Origin: Litoreibacter roseus
GTDB taxonomy: Bacteria; Pseudomonadota; Alphaproteobacteria; Rhodobacterales; Rhodobacteraceae
Reading direction: 5' to 3'
Assembly (NCBI RefSeq): GCF_009811795.1
Contig: NZ_BLJE01000001.1
Coordinates: 1,240,001 to 1,304,000, forward strand
Length of the DNA: 64,000 bases
Made by a program: the position numbers and the translations under genes. Below, piece by piece: positions 52,956-62,444 of this stretch (positions are counted from its first letter, which is position 1; every line of letters begins with the position of its first letter). The notes under the pieces were generated by a model, which did not search any database, was not told where the DNA came from, and saw only the letters and a program-made list of their open reading frames with translations.

Positions 52956-53747
52956 TCAGGCTCGTTTCCGTATCTGACGGCGGCCAGGATCATAGCCCCA
53001 CGCCGCAGCGAGACCGAACGCGATTGTGGTGATCAATGTCCAGAACAGCGCGCTGCCGTTCCATTGAACATAGAGCGCGAAGCGGATCAGTTCTACCGCG
53101 TGGGTGAACGGGTTGAGCGCGCAGATGTCGTGCAGCAGCTCCGAGGACTCAGCCATTTTCCAAAGCGGATAGAGCGCGGAGGACAGAAAAAACATCGGGA
53201 AGATCACGAAGTTCATGACGCCGGCAAAGTTCTCAAGCTGCTTGATGAAACTCGACAGCAGCAGCCCTAGACAGCCCAGCATCAGTCCGGCGAGGATCAG
53301 GGCCGGGAAGACTGTGACGTATCCCAACGCAGGCATCGCAACGCCGAACGCCGCCGCAATGGCCAGAAAGACATAGACTTGAAGGATGGAGATCGCAGTT
53401 GAGCCCAGAAGCTTGCAGAACAACAGCCACCAGCGGGGCAACGGCGCGGTGAGAAGCAGCTTCATGGACCCCATCTCGCGATCATAAACAAGACTAAGAG
53501 AGGACTGCATCCCATTGAAAAGAAGGATCATTCCGCAAAGGCCCGGCACAATGTAGGTCTCATAAGTGATATAGGTCTGGTAGGGTGGAATGATGCTGAG
53601 ACCCAAGGCGGCCCGGAACCCCGCCGCGAACACCAAAAGCCACACCAGCGGGCGTACGAGGGCGGCGATGAACCGTTCCCGCTGGTGGATAAACCGCAGG
53701 GCTTCACGCGTAACGATTGCCACCAACGCTGTGAGATAGGCGGTCAC
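52956..53747 (-). CDS. ABC-2 type permease of the PQQ-alcohol dehydrogenase cluster (LutF-like)
   Basis: 263 residues with six membrane helices of the ABC-2 family: RPLVWLLVFAAGFRAALG, GLCGMILLFNGMQSSLSLVYDREMGSMKLLL and NFVIFPMFFLSSALYPL. It matches the permease type that accompanies PQQ-dependent alcohol dehydrogenases and, in Methylobacterium (lut) and Pseudomonas putida (pedA1A2BC), is needed for lanthanide uptake. Its start overlaps the ATPase stop by four bases. It pairs with the ATPase at 53744; the exported SBP, beta-propeller and small protein genes lie upstream in the same operon. Confidence 0.85.
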   Translation of the reverse strand: MTAYLTALVAIVTREALRFIHQRERFIAALVRPLVWLLVFAAGFRAALGLSIIPPYQTYITYETYIVPGLCGMILLFNGMQSSLSLVYDREMGSMKLLLTAPLPRWWLLFCKLLGSTAISILQVYVFLAIAAAFGVAMPALGYVTVFPALILAGLMLGCLGLLLSSFIKQLENFAGVMNFVIFPMFFLSSALYPLWKMAESSELLHDICALNPFTHAVELIRFALYVQWNGSALFWTLITTIAFGLAAAWGYDPGRRQIRKRA

Positions 53748-54460
53748 GCCGCCGCGCCCGTCATCTCAAGAAAGCGATCGGCCAAGGGCAGGTCGCCCGC
53801 GATGGTCTTGGCTCGTCCGTCGGCAAGGACAGCGCCTTCATGCAAGATCAGAAGACGGTCCTCCGGTTTCACTTCATCGGTCAGATGGGTCGCCCAGAGA
53901 ACAGTGATACTTTGTTCCGTGCATAGGGCATGAACGTGTTCGGTGATTGACGCCCGGGCTGCGGCATCCAGACCGACGGTCGGCTCATCCAGCAGCAAGA
54001 CGGTCGGCTGGTGTATCAGCGCCCGGGCAATTTCAGCCCTGCGGCGGTGCCCGCCGTTCAGCGCGCGTACTTTTTCGTCCGCCCGTTCGAGCATATTCAG
54101 GCGGGCGAGCGCGCCATCTATCCGGGTCCGGGCCGGTTTGCCGGATAGCCCGTGGAGTGCCGCGAAGTAGCTGAGGTTTTGACGAACACTCAGGTCCAAA
54201 TCCAACGTCGTCTGCTGAAAGACAATCCCAAGCGATTTCAATGCTATAAGGGGCGATGCTCGCAGGCTGTCGCCCGCGATTTCGATCTCGCCATTAGGAA
54301 CTGTAAAAAGTCGTGTCAAGAGCCCAAAGAGCGTGGATTTACCCGCACCATTCGGACCAAGCAACGCGCAGAAGTCGCCTGTTTCTATCTCAAAGCTGAC
54401 GTGGCGCAGAGCCTGTTTCGTACCGTAGGAAAAGGACAGATCCCGGACGCGAAGGGACAT
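53744..54460 (-). CDS. ABC ATPase of the PQQ-alcohol dehydrogenase cluster (LutE-like)
   Basis: 238 residues with Walker A GPNGAGKST, Q-loop FQQTTLDLD, Walker B VLLLDEPTVGLD and the switch His in WATHLTDE. The usual LSGGQ is changed to ALNGGHRRR, with Asn instead of Ser; this variant occurs in the ATPases next to PQQ-dependent alcohol dehydrogenase genes. It overlaps both neighbours by 1-4 bases. It powers the ABC-2 permease at 52956, by analogy with the lanthanide transport ATPases LutE and the Ped system. Confidence 0.87.
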   Translation of the reverse strand: MSLRVRDLSFSYGTKQALRHVSFEIETGDFCALLGPNGAGKSTLFGLLTRLFTVPNGEIEIAGDSLRASPLIALKSLGIVFQQTTLDLDLSVRQNLSYFAALHGLSGKPARTRIDGALARLNMLERADEKVRALNGGHRRRAEIARALIHQPTVLLLDEPTVGLDAAARASITEHVHALCTEQSITVLWATHLTDEVKPEDRLLILHEGAVLADGRAKTIAGDLPLADRFLEMTGAAA

Positions 54461-54918
54461 TACTCGATCGTAATCTCAAGCCGCTGAGTCTCACCGGTTG
54501 AGCCCGGAACCTTTAGGTAATAGCTGCCGGGCTTAATCGCGATGAACCCGATTTCCATCTCGCCTGCCTCATCAAACTCTATACTGTCGACCCCAAGGGG
54601 CCGGATTTCGAGGCCTTCGACCACGATCTCATCGACCCAGATGGCGCGAAAGAACTCCGGACCGATCAAGGCAAGCTCCTGTGAGCCATCACCTTGTATC
54701 TCGAATTCGTAATAGGTGCCCGACTTCAGCACCCACGGCGCGTCTGCAAGCGGCGCGCCTGCGCTGAGGATGACCGGCGGAAGATCCTCCTTGTTTTTTC
54801 CAGACAGAAGACCGGCGGCACCGAACCCTTCGGCCAGTGCGGGTGACACGCAGGTCAGTGTCAGACATATAACGGGGGACAGGATGTTCATGGCGGATGC
54901 CTTTCTGTTGGATCGCAT
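54460..54918 (-). CDS. Small exported protein of the lut/ped-like operon
   Basis: 152 residues counting from the ATG at 54918, which overlaps the beta-propeller stop (TGATG); an ATG at 54891 is an alternative. A signal peptide (MNILSPVICLTLTCVSPALA) leads to a single small beta-rich domain (SGTYYEFEIQGDGSQELALIG, split here; WVDEIVVEGLEIRPLG; IKPGSYYLKVPG) resembling cupredoxin-like folds, without obvious metal ligands of that family. Genes of similar size occur in the lanthanide uptake clusters (LutC/LutD-like). Periplasmic; the function is unknown. Confidence 0.7.
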   Translation of the reverse strand: MRSNRKASAMNILSPVICLTLTCVSPALAEGFGAAGLLSGKNKEDLPPVILSAGAPLADAPWVLKSGTYYEFEIQGDGSQELALIGPEFFRAIWVDEIVVEGLEIRPLGVDSIEFDEAGEMEIGFIAIKPGSYYLKVPGSTGETQRLEITIE

Positions 54919-55901
54919 CATTCAGGTTTCGGGCGGAATGCAGCGCCCCAAGGGAACCGACCAACCTTGATCGACTTCTCCGGTGTGCGGCTTGCGACGT
55001 CAATCACAGTAACATCACCAGAAACCCCATTGGTTGTGAAGAGCCGGGACCGATCCGCGTTGAAGGCCATGTGCCAGACCCGACGACCCACGAGGATGTA
55101 CTCCTCGACCTCAAAGGTTTCAGCATTGACGACGGCCACGTGGTTTGATGGTCCCAAAGCGACGAACGCATGTGTGTCGCCGTTTGTGAATTCGAACCCC
55201 ACAGGTTGCACGCGGTCCGGGTGAACGCCGTCGACCTCAAAGGAAATCTTTGCAATTTCAGCCTGAGTTGCCACGTCAAAGACCGTTATCGTGCCGCCGA
55301 TCTCGGAGCTGACCCACATCTGGGTGCCGTCCTTCACGAATTCCGCGTGGCGTGGGCGACTGTCGACCAGAGTATTTGCAAACAGTTCCTTCGTGTCTGT
55401 GTCGATCCAATGGGCCATGTTGGTTGTCTCGGACGTGGTGATGGCGATCTTGCCATCTGGCGAAACCGCCATGCCTTCGGGTTCGATCCCCACATCAATC
55501 TGGGCCACGACCTGGCGCGTCTCGGTGTCGACAACGGTCGTGATCGCGTCATCTTCGTTCGCGATATAGAGATGCCTGTCGTCCGGGTGCAGAACGAATT
55601 GCTCGGGGTCTTCCCCCGAGGGCAGGTCGTGAAGGATCCTGCCGGTGTTGGGATCCATCACCTGCACGGTGTCGCTGTCAGAGGCGCAGATGTAAAGCCG
55701 ACTGAAATCCTTCGAGAACGTGATCCCGCGCGGGCGCTCGCCGGTTTCGTATGTCTCGATCACCTCCAGCGTGTCGGCATCGATCACTGAAACGGTATCG
55801 TCTTTCTCATTAGTCACCCAGATCTCACCCGCCTGGACGTCCGTCGCGATGAAAACCGCCATCGAGAGAAGAAGCGGGCAGGCAAAGCGGCGCAATGGCA
55901 T
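54918..55901 (-). CDS. YVTN-type beta-propeller protein of PQQ-dependent catabolism
   Basis: 327 residues from the ATG at 55901. A signal peptide (MPLRRFACPLLLSMAVFIATDVQA, cleaved near VQA) precedes seven or so YVTN-like repeats: VTNEKDDTVSVIDADTLEVI, ICASDSDTVQVMDPNTG, IANEDDAITTVVDTETRQ and so on. This is the beta-propeller family associated with PQQ-dependent alcohol catabolism. The start is one base after the SBP stop. Periplasmic. By position it is a component of the putative lanthanide or cofactor delivery system; its partner or ligand is not known. Confidence 0.87.
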   Translation of the reverse strand: MPLRRFACPLLLSMAVFIATDVQAGEIWVTNEKDDTVSVIDADTLEVIETYETGERPRGITFSKDFSRLYICASDSDTVQVMDPNTGRILHDLPSGEDPEQFVLHPDDRHLYIANEDDAITTVVDTETRQVVAQIDVGIEPEGMAVSPDGKIAITTSETTNMAHWIDTDTKELFANTLVDSRPRHAEFVKDGTQMWVSSEIGGTITVFDVATQAEIAKISFEVDGVHPDRVQPVGFEFTNGDTHAFVALGPSNHVAVVNAETFEVEEYILVGRRVWHMAFNADRSRLFTTNGVSGDVTVIDVASRTPEKSIKVGRFPWGAAFRPKPE

Positions 55902-55902
55902 A

Positions 55903-57060
55903 TCAATCCTCAAATGCAGTGCAGTTCGAATTGGGCTTGTCGAGGCCCAGCGTATCAAGCTCGTTGCGTTGATGCAGAAACCCTTCCAGCGGAGCCGACG
56001 CGACAAGGGCGCGGCTGTGGACCAGCGGAATGGGCTGACGCAACTGACCGTTCCAGCCGCGATAGGTGAGCGGGCGTCCTTTGAAACCCGCAAGTTCAAA
56101 TGCGTCAGACAGGATGAAGGCACGCAGGGTCGGCGCGTCCGCAGCGGTTGTACGGGTGACGGCCTCGCCCAGCGTACGGACCGCCGCCCAAGCAGCGTAA
56201 TCTTTGGACGCCATATCGCGGCCATGAGCTTCGGTAAACCGGCTCTGTAACTGGGCTGCACCCCATTGCTCAACAACCGGCGCCCAAACCTTGGGAGTTA
56301 ACCCCTCTGTGCCGGCGACCGGACGGGCCTGCCATGTGTTGAACGGAATGTAGCGCCCGAAATCATCAACCTCATCGGCCACGATCAAAGCGTCGTAGTC
56401 GCCCAGGTCCTGCGTGAACAGCGGCACTTCCTGCGCTGCGTTGCGCCGCATGTCGGCGTCGAAGGCCCATTCCTTCTCAGCAGGCTCTGAGATGCCAAAT
56501 TTTTGCAGCGACACGCGCATGGCATCTGCGAAGAGCCGGTCGTCCTCATAGGTCCCGAAGATCATCGCCAGATCGGTCCAGCGGCGGGTCACAAAGAACT
56601 GCGCCAACGCATCCGTCCGCATGGAAACCGACGGCGCCGTGTGCAGCATGTTGCCCCGGCACGCATCGGAGCGCAGATCAGGGGTTTCCGCAGATACATT
56701 GAAGAGCAGGGCGTCTTGCGCCTCGGGCAGATCAGCTATCGCCAACTGCACATCCGACGGCGCATCGAGGATTAGAAATGGGGTCTCGGCCAAGGCCGCG
56801 CGTGCAGCGCCAAGCACATCGTCCTGCGGCGACAGTTCGGTGATGTCCAAAGCATAGGTTTGGCCCAGAAACTTGCCGGTCGTGTTGTTGTCATCAAGCG
56901 CGGTCTGGGCGCCCGCAAGGCCCAAATCGTCAGGGATTGGATCAAGGTTTGACAGTGTGGGCGGCGTAGGTGTCTCGACCCGGATGTAATGAACGGACAG
57001 ATCGACGGCCCAGGCGGGACCGCAGATCAAAATCATCCAAAGAGCCGTGATAACCCGCAC
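55903..57060 (-). CDS. Exported substrate-binding protein of the PQQ-alcohol cluster (LutA-like)
   Basis: 385 residues from a GTG at 57060, strongly supported by GGGGAGGAAG with 7 nt spacing. A signal peptide (VITALWMILICGPAWA) and a type I periplasmic binding fold of the branched-chain amino-acid type follow: GLAGAQTALDDNNTTGKFLG, SDACRGNMLHTAPS, AMIFGTYEDDRLFADAM. It heads the minus-strand operon with the beta-propeller, small protein, ATPase, permease and Sel1-like genes. Homologues beside PQQ dehydrogenases (LutA) take part in lanthanide uptake. Acidic residues are many, in line with a cation role, but the ligand is not proven. Confidence 0.84.
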   Translation of the reverse strand: MRVITALWMILICGPAWAVDLSVHYIRVETPTPPTLSNLDPIPDDLGLAGAQTALDDNNTTGKFLGQTYALDITELSPQDDVLGAARAALAETPFLILDAPSDVQLAIADLPEAQDALLFNVSAETPDLRSDACRGNMLHTAPSVSMRTDALAQFFVTRRWTDLAMIFGTYEDDRLFADAMRVSLQKFGISEPAEKEWAFDADMRRNAAQEVPLFTQDLGDYDALIVADEVDDFGRYIPFNTWQARPVAGTEGLTPKVWAPVVEQWGAAQLQSRFTEAHGRDMASKDYAAWAAVRTLGEAVTRTTAADAPTLRAFILSDAFELAGFKGRPLTYRGWNGQLRQPIPLVHSRALVASAPLEGFLHQRNELDTLGLDKPNSNCTAFED

Positions 57061-57218
57061 TGTCTTCCTCCCCGTGAGCAAGGTAGCGGGCAGGCTGGCA
57101 GGCGGTAGTAAGACTTTCGTCTGAAGCTTCAGCGAAAACATCGCCAAACCCGCCGACCTTGGTCCCATAGAAGGCGCGCTTTTGCTGCGCTATCCCCAAA
57201 CGAAATGGGAGAACCGAC

Positions 57219-57911
57219 ATGAAAACCAAGACGCTTTTGATCGCGGGCCTCGCCTTTGGTGCGGCGGCCACCCTCGTAAACGCCCATGGTGATGTTGCGC
57301 CGCAGGCTGTCGACACGAGCGGCCTTCCCGAAGTGGGTGAAGAGTGGCTGACGGAAAATCCCTACCGCGCCGAGGCGGTTGGCGAAGAGGTCTGGAAGAC
57401 GGCTGTTGAGATTGGCGCATCCGGTTACAATCAGAACTGCGCCCGATGCCATGGTCTTGAGGGGGTTTCGGGTGGTCTTGCCCCTGATCTGCGGTATCTG
57501 GAGGCTGAAGAATACGGCGACGAGTGGTACGTCGAGCGCTTCCGGGAAGGCTACACCCAGAATGGCACCACGAAGATGCCTGCCTTCGGTGATTTGTTGG
57601 GGCAAGAGGCTGCATGGGCGATCCGGACCTATATCGAAACCCGACCAGACGGGGACACCATGGAAGATGTCGCTGGTGAACTGAAAGAGATCCGGGATCA
57701 ACTGGCCGGCTGGGCCTCAGATGATGCGGGTGCCGACAGCGAAGCCGCCAAAGCGCGACTGGCCGAGATCGCGGGCGCAATCGAGACACTGTCAGGCGCG
57801 CCAGTGGCAGACTCGGTGGCCTTCCGCGCGGCCAACGTCATCGATGGCACGAAGGCGTCCTACAAAACAGCAGCCGAGACATTGACCATCGGGTTGTCTG
57901 CCGCGCAATAA
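57219..57911 (+). CDS. xoxG: Cytochrome c, XoxG/PedF-like electron acceptor
   Basis: 230 residues with a signal peptide (MKTKTLLIAGLAFGAAATLV), a heme site C74-ARC-H78 and a likely axial Met120 (TKMPAFGD). The PQQ-cluster cytochromes c-550 (PedF/XoxG) have this size and order. The C-terminal third (about residues 150-230) is an alanine-rich helical extension not needed for a class I cytochrome. It is divergent from the LutA-like gene with a 158-bp gap, and xoxJ follows 7 bp later. It would take electrons from XoxF to the terminal oxidase in the periplasm. Confidence 0.87.
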   Translation: MKTKTLLIAGLAFGAAATLVNAHGDVAPQAVDTSGLPEVGEEWLTENPYRAEAVGEEVWKTAVEIGASGYNQNCARCHGLEGVSGGLAPDLRYLEAEEYGDEWYVERFREGYTQNGTTKMPAFGDLLGQEAAWAIRTYIETRPDGDTMEDVAGELKEIRDQLAGWASDDAGADSEAAKARLAEIAGAIETLSGAPVADSVAFRAANVIDGTKASYKTAAETLTIGLSAAQ

Positions 57912-57918
57912 TCCATCC

Positions 57919-58806
57919 ATGAAGTTTTCAATCTTTGCCGTCGCAATGGTGATTGCTGTCCCCGCATGGGGCAGTGATCCTTGCGCTGATTTTGTCCCCC
58001 AACCGAAACCTCAAAACGCCGGTCGCGATATAGTCGGTCAGGAGTTGGACCAGATTGTCGAGCAGGGGCACATGCTCTTTGCTGTCTACGAGGACTATCC
58101 TCCGTATTCCTGGGAAGAGGGCGGCGCGGCCAAGGGTATCGACATCGAGATCGCTCGGATCATCGCCGAGGATCTGGGTGTCGAGGCGCGGTTCAACTTC
58201 ATTGGATCGGCCGAGAACCTTGAGGCGGATCTGCGCAACAACATCTGGAAAGGCGCCTTGATCGGCGGCCGGATTTCCAACGTGATGATGCGTGTCCCTT
58301 ACGATTCAGCTTTTGCCTGCCGGGTCGAACAGGTCGTCTTTACCGGCCAGTATGCCAAGGAGCGGATCGCGATCGCCTATGCCGACGCGGAATACCCCGA
58401 TGAAAAACCGGTGCCTGCCTATTTTCGCTATGACACCGTCGCCGTGGAGAACGACTCGATTTCCGATTTCTACCTCAGCGGCTTTGTTGGCGGGCAATTG
58501 GCGGACAACATGCGCCGCTACCCGGACATGATCAAAGCGATGGACGCACTTGCGGCAGGCGAGACCAAGGCCGCCATGGGCCCGCGCGCGCAGATGGAAC
58601 ATCGGCTGGCGGATGGCCTGTCGGTGCACGCGCCGCCTCTGGCCGGGTTCGCTGTATCATCCTGGGATTTGGGGGTTGCCGTCAATTTCAGATATCGGCC
58701 ATTGTCCTACGCGGTGGACGACGCGATCCGCTATGCACTGGACGACGGGCGCATCGCGGGAATCTTCGAAAGCTACGGGCTGACCTACGAAGCGCCGGAC
58801 CGCTGA
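57919..58806 (+). CDS. xoxJ: XoxJ, periplasmic solute-binding-like accessory protein
   Basis: 295 residues: a signal peptide (MKFSIFAVAMVIAVPAWG) followed by a class III periplasmic solute-binding fold (LFAVYEDYPPYSWEEGGAAKG, as the usual start; DIEIARIIAEDLGVEA; WDLGVAVNFRY). It matches the quinoprotein-associated binding-protein family of MxaJ/XoxJ. Structural work on XoxJ suggests a role in activation of XoxF rather than in transport. It lies 7 bp after the cytochrome gene. Together with xoxF this gives the standard xoxFGJ set, here split over two strands and 7 kb. Confidence 0.88.
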   Translation: MKFSIFAVAMVIAVPAWGSDPCADFVPQPKPQNAGRDIVGQELDQIVEQGHMLFAVYEDYPPYSWEEGGAAKGIDIEIARIIAEDLGVEARFNFIGSAENLEADLRNNIWKGALIGGRISNVMMRVPYDSAFACRVEQVVFTGQYAKERIAIAYADAEYPDEKPVPAYFRYDTVAVENDSISDFYLSGFVGGQLADNMRRYPDMIKAMDALAAGETKAAMGPRAQMEHRLADGLSVHAPPLAGFAVSSWDLGVAVNFRYRPLSYAVDDAIRYALDDGRIAGIFESYGLTYEAPDR

Positions 58807-58887
58807 GCGGCCATGAACTACACCTTTGTCGCATATGCCATTTGGCGCTCTGCGGCTTAGCATCCACCAAGGAAAGGGATTTACCCG

Positions 58888-59418
58888 ATGGAACTGAGTG
58901 ACAGCCGTACAATCGACGCCCCGCGCGAGATGGTCTGGCAGGCCCTGCTGGACAAGGATGTCCTGAAGAACGCCGTGCCCGGATGTCAGGAGATGTCCGG
59001 CTCCCCCGAAGAGGGGTTCGAGGCGGTCGTCGTCCAGAAGGTCGGCCCGGTCAAAGCGACCTTCAAAGGCGCCGTGACCCTTGAGGACATGAACGAGCCT
59101 GAAAGCCTGACAATCTCGGGCTCCGGCAAGGGTGGGGCTGCGGGCTTTGCCAAGGGCGGCGCCAAGGTGCGTCTGGAAGACGACAACGGCCAGACGGTTC
59201 TGCATTACGATGTGGAGGCCAAAGTCGGCGGCAAGTTGGCTCAGTTGGGCAGCCGCATTATTGATGGCTTTGCCAAGAAGATGGCCGATCAGTTTTTCAC
59301 CAATTTTCAGGAAGCACTTGAAGGTCCGGCCGAACAAGAGCCAGACGCCGAGGTCGCTGATGGTGCGGAAACCGGGGAAAAGAAAAAAGGCTGGTTCCGC
59401 CGCATGGTATCCAGCTGA
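58888..59418 (+). CDS. coxG: CoxG-like SRPBCC protein
   Basis: 176 residues. The SRPBCC/CoxG fold is recognised from ELSDSRTIDAPREMVWQAL, LKNAVPGCQEM and GKLAQLGSRIIDGFAKKMADQF. The C-terminus ends in an acidic stretch and a basic/aromatic tail (KKKGWFRRM) that probably tethers it to the membrane. CoxG helps recruit CO dehydrogenase to the membrane and links it to the respiratory chain in Oligotropha (Afipia). Here it opens coxG-S-L-M, starting 81 bp after xoxJ with no terminator between. Confidence 0.88.
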   Translation: MELSDSRTIDAPREMVWQALLDKDVLKNAVPGCQEMSGSPEEGFEAVVVQKVGPVKATFKGAVTLEDMNEPESLTISGSGKGGAAGFAKGGAKVRLEDDNGQTVLHYDVEAKVGGKLAQLGSRIIDGFAKKMADQFFTNFQEALEGPAEQEPDAEVADGAETGEKKKGWFRRMVSS

Positions 59419-59448
59419 GCAAGACAAGAGACTTTTGGGAGGACTAGA

Positions 59449-59934
59449 ATGACCAACGTAACGATGACTGTGAACGGAAAATCCGTTTCAGGGAACGTGG
59501 AAGGGCGCACGCTCCTGTCGAGCTTTCTGCGCGACGACCTGCGGTTGACCGGCACCCATGTGGGCTGTGACACATCCCAGTGCGGCGCGTGCGTCGTGCA
59601 TGTGGATGGGCTTTCGGTGAAAGCTTGCACCATGCTGGCGGCAGAGGCGGACGGCGCTGAGGTGAAAACGATTGAAGGGATGGCCAATGCCGATGGCTCG
59701 CTCTCCGTGATCCAGCAGGCGTTTCAGGACCACCACGGTCTGCAGTGCGGCTTTTGCACACCGGGCATGGTGATGACGGCCGCTGCATTGCTGAAAGAAA
59801 ATCCAAAGCCCAGCGAGACAGAGGTGCGCGATTACCTCGAAGGCAATATCTGCCGCTGCACGGGCTACCACAACATCGTCAAGGCGATCATGGCCGCGTC
59901 CGGACAGGACGTCTCTGCCATCGCCGCAGAATAA
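59449..59934 (+). CDS. coxS: CO-dehydrogenase-like small subunit, [2Fe-2S]
   Basis: 161 residues with both expected clusters: [12 protein letters not shown] and a distal Cys in VKACTM (ferredoxin type), then CGFCTPGM and GNICRCTGY (helical cluster next to the molybdopterin). Length and order match CoxS and other molybdenum hydroxylase small subunits. Ribosome site GGGAGGA lies upstream. It transfers electrons from the molybdenum site to FAD of the medium subunit. Confidence 0.92.
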   Translation: MTNVTMTVNGKSVSGNVEGRTLLSSFLRDDLRLTGTHVGCDTSQCGACVVHVDGLSVKACTMLAAEADGAEVKTIEGMANADGSLSVIQQAFQDHHGLQCGFCTPGMVMTAAALLKENPKPSETEVRDYLEGNICRCTGYHNIVKAIMAASGQDVSAIAAE

Positions 59935-60021
59935 CGAAACGCGCCGTCCCAGAGACACGCGCTGAAATTTGAGAAACGATGATGCAGGGCACATCCCCTG
60001 CGAATTCAAGGGAGGACGAAC

Positions 60022-62385
60022 ATGCCAAAAGATGGAGGCATTGGGTCGCCGACACTGCGACGCGAAGATATCCGATTTCTGACCGGAAACGGAAAGTACA
60101 CGGACGACATCAACATTCACGGACAAGCCTACGCCTACTTTGTGCGCTCCGATGTGGCCCATGGGACGATCAATTCGATTGACGCCTCTGCCGCCGAAGG
60201 AATGCCCGGGGTCGCAAAGGTCTTCACGGCGAAGGATTTCGAAGGCGTCGGTGGTGTACCCTGCGGCTGGCAGGTGACGGACCGCTTCGGCGAGGCCATG
60301 CAGGAGCCAAAGCACCCGGTTCTGGCCGAGGGCAAGGTGCGCCATGTGGGCGATCCGATTGCTGTGGTCGTGGCCGATACGCTGGAACAGGCCCGCGACG
60401 CCGCCGAGGCGCTCGATATTGACATCACAGAGCTTGAGCCGGTGCTCAATATGAAGGATGCGCTGAAGGACGGTGCCACGAAGGTTCACGACGATCTGAC
60501 CTCGAACCTCTGCTACGACTGGGGCTTCGTCGAGGAGAATCGCGAGGCGGTCGATGAGGCGATCAAAGGCGCGCATCACGTCACCACGCTGGAACTGACG
60601 AACAACCGGCTGGTGGCCAACCCGATGGAACCACGTGTGGCCGTTGGCGACTACGACAGTTCCAACGATGAACACACGCTCTACACCACGTCCCAGAACC
60701 CCCATGTGATCCGTCTTTTGATGGGCGCATTCGTTCTGGGCATCCCGGAGCATAAGCTGCGGGTCGTAGCCCCCGACGTGGGCGGCGGATTTGGCGCAAA
60801 AATCTATCACTACGCGGAAGAGGCGTTCTGCACCTTCGCCGCCAAGGCCTTGAAGCGCCCGGTCAAATGGACCTCGTCCCGCTCCGAAGCATTTATGTCC
60901 GACGCCCATGGACGCGATCATGTGACCAAGATCGAACTGGCGATGGACAAGGACGGCAAGTTCCTGGCGCTTCGCACAGACACCCACGCAAATATGGGCG
61001 CCTACCTGTCTACGTTTGCGCCGTCCATCCCCACATGGCTGCATGGTACATTGATGGCGGGCAATTACACGACACCGCTGATCTACGTGAACGTGAAGGC
61101 CGTGTTCACCAACACGGTACCCGTCGATGCGTATCGCGGGGCAGGTCGGCCCGAAGCGACGTTCCAGCTGGAACGCGTTGTGGACAAGGCCGCGCGCGAA
61201 ATGGGGATCGATCCGGTGGAACTGCGCCGTCGCAATTTTATCACCGAGTTTCCCTATGCGACGCCCGTCGCCGTGGAATACGATACCGGCGATTACCACG
61301 CGACGATGGACAAGTTGCTGGAGCTGTCCGATCACGCGGGTTTTGACGCCCGTGCGGCCGAAAGCAAGAAGAACGGCAAGCTGCGCGGTTTTGGCATCGC
61401 GCACTACATCGAGGCTTGCGGCATCGCGCCGTCAAACCTTGTGGGTCAACTTGGCGCGCGCGCCGGGCTCTACGAAAGCGCGACAGTACGGGTGAACGCC
61501 ACCGGTTCGATCAGCGTCATGACGGGCTCTCACAGCCACGGGCAGGGGCATGAAACCTCTTTTGCTCAAGTGGTCAGTGAGATGATCGGCATTGACGCAA
61601 GTCAGATCGATATCGTCCACGGCGACACGGCGAAGTCTCCGATGGGGATGGGCACCTACGGCTCTCGCTCGTTGGCAGTTGGCGGCTCCGCCATGGTGCG
61701 AGCAACCGAGAAGATCATAAATAAGGCCAAGAAGATCGCGGCCCACCTGCTTGAAGCCGCCGAAGGCGACATTGAGCTGAAGGACGGCGCCTTCACCGTT
61801 GCGGGCACCGACAAATCCGTGGCGTGGGGTGATGTGACACTCGCGGCTTATGTGCCCCACAACTATCCTCTCGAGGACATCGAACCGGGGCTGGAAGAGA
61901 CCGCTTTCTACGATCCGGCCAACTTCACCTATCCTTCCGGTGCATATGGGTGTGAGGTTGAGGTCGATCCGGAAACGGGCAAGGTCACTGTTTTGGGTTT
62001 CACCGCGGCGGATGACTTCGGCAACATCGTCAATCCGATGATCGTTGAGGGTCAGGTTCATGGTGGTCTGGCGCAAGGTATCGGCCAGGCAATGATCGAG
62101 AACTGCGCCTATGATGATCAGGGTCAGCTTCTGTCGGGGTCCTATATGGACTACGCCATGCCCCGCGCGGATGATCTGCCGATGTTCACGGTCGATCATT
62201 CCAGCGTCACACCCTGCACGCACAATCCGCTGGGGGTGAAAGGCTGCGGCGAGGCGGGGGCCATCGGATCGCCCCCGGCGCTGGTCAACGCTGTGATTGA
62301 TGCCTTGCAACGGGGCGGCCATGATGTGACGCATATCGATATGCCGTTGTCGTCCGATCGCGTCTGGGCCGCAATGAACAGCTAA
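60022..62385 (+). CDS. coxL: Form II CO-dehydrogenase-like large subunit (molybdopterin)
   Basis: 787 residues, full length for the family, starting after GGGAGGA. The N-terminal [22 protein letters not shown] and the molybdopterin regions [13 protein letters not shown] and [19 protein letters not shown] (with the active-site Glu) are present. The active-site loop reads AYRGAGR (residues 370-376). Form I CO dehydrogenases have AYRCSFR with the Cu-binding Cys; form II has AYRGAGR, as here. So CO oxidation is unproven; form II enzymes may act on other small substrates such as aldehydes or purines. It forms a complex with the S and M subunits, no Tat signal, thus cytoplasmic. Confidence 0.9.
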   Translation: MPKDGGIGSPTLRREDIRFLTGNGKYTDDINIHGQAYAYFVRSDVAHGTINSIDASAAEGMPGVAKVFTAKDFEGVGGVPCGWQVTDRFGEAMQEPKHPVLAEGKVRHVGDPIAVVVADTLEQARDAAEALDIDITELEPVLNMKDALKDGATKVHDDLTSNLCYDWGFVEENREAVDEAIKGAHHVTTLELTNNRLVANPMEPRVAVGDYDSSNDEHTLYTTSQNPHVIRLLMGAFVLGIPEHKLRVVAPDVGGGFGAKIYHYAEEAFCTFAAKALKRPVKWTSSRSEAFMSDAHGRDHVTKIELAMDKDGKFLALRTDTHANMGAYLSTFAPSIPTWLHGTLMAGNYTTPLIYVNVKAVFTNTVPVDAYRGAGRPEATFQLERVVDKAAREMGIDPVELRRRNFITEFPYATPVAVEYDTGDYHATMDKLLELSDHAGFDARAAESKKNGKLRGFGIAHYIEACGIAPSNLVGQLGARAGLYESATVRVNATGSISVMTGSHSHGQGHETSFAQVVSEMIGIDASQIDIVHGDTAKSPMGMGTYGSRSLAVGGSAMVRATEKIINKAKKIAAHLLEAAEGDIELKDGAFTVAGTDKSVAWGDVTLAAYVPHNYPLEDIEPGLEETAFYDPANFTYPSGAYGCEVEVDPETGKVTVLGFTAADDFGNIVNPMIVEGQVHGGLAQGIGQAMIENCAYDDQGQLLSGSYMDYAMPRADDLPMFTVDHSSVTPCTHNPLGVKGCGEAGAIGSPPALVNAVIDALQRGGHDVTHIDMPLSSDRVWAAMNS

Positions 62386-62444
62386 ATCCAAACGGGGCGA
62401 CGTTTCGGCGTTGCCCCGCCACGGATCTGAGAAGGAATGGAAGA

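Noticed and set aside
58813-58860. 15-codon leader-like frame between xoxJ and coxG
   Set aside because: Too short and without a clear ribosome site or attenuator structure to support it.
59488-61404. 638-codon open frame on the minus strand opposite coxS and coxL
   Set aside because: It is antisense to two clear molybdenum hydroxylase genes and has no recognisable motif; a shadow caused by high GC and codon bias.
60022-62385. Form I (true) CO dehydrogenase large subunit
   Set aside because: The active-site loop is AYRGAGR; the Cys-containing AYRCSFR of form I is absent.
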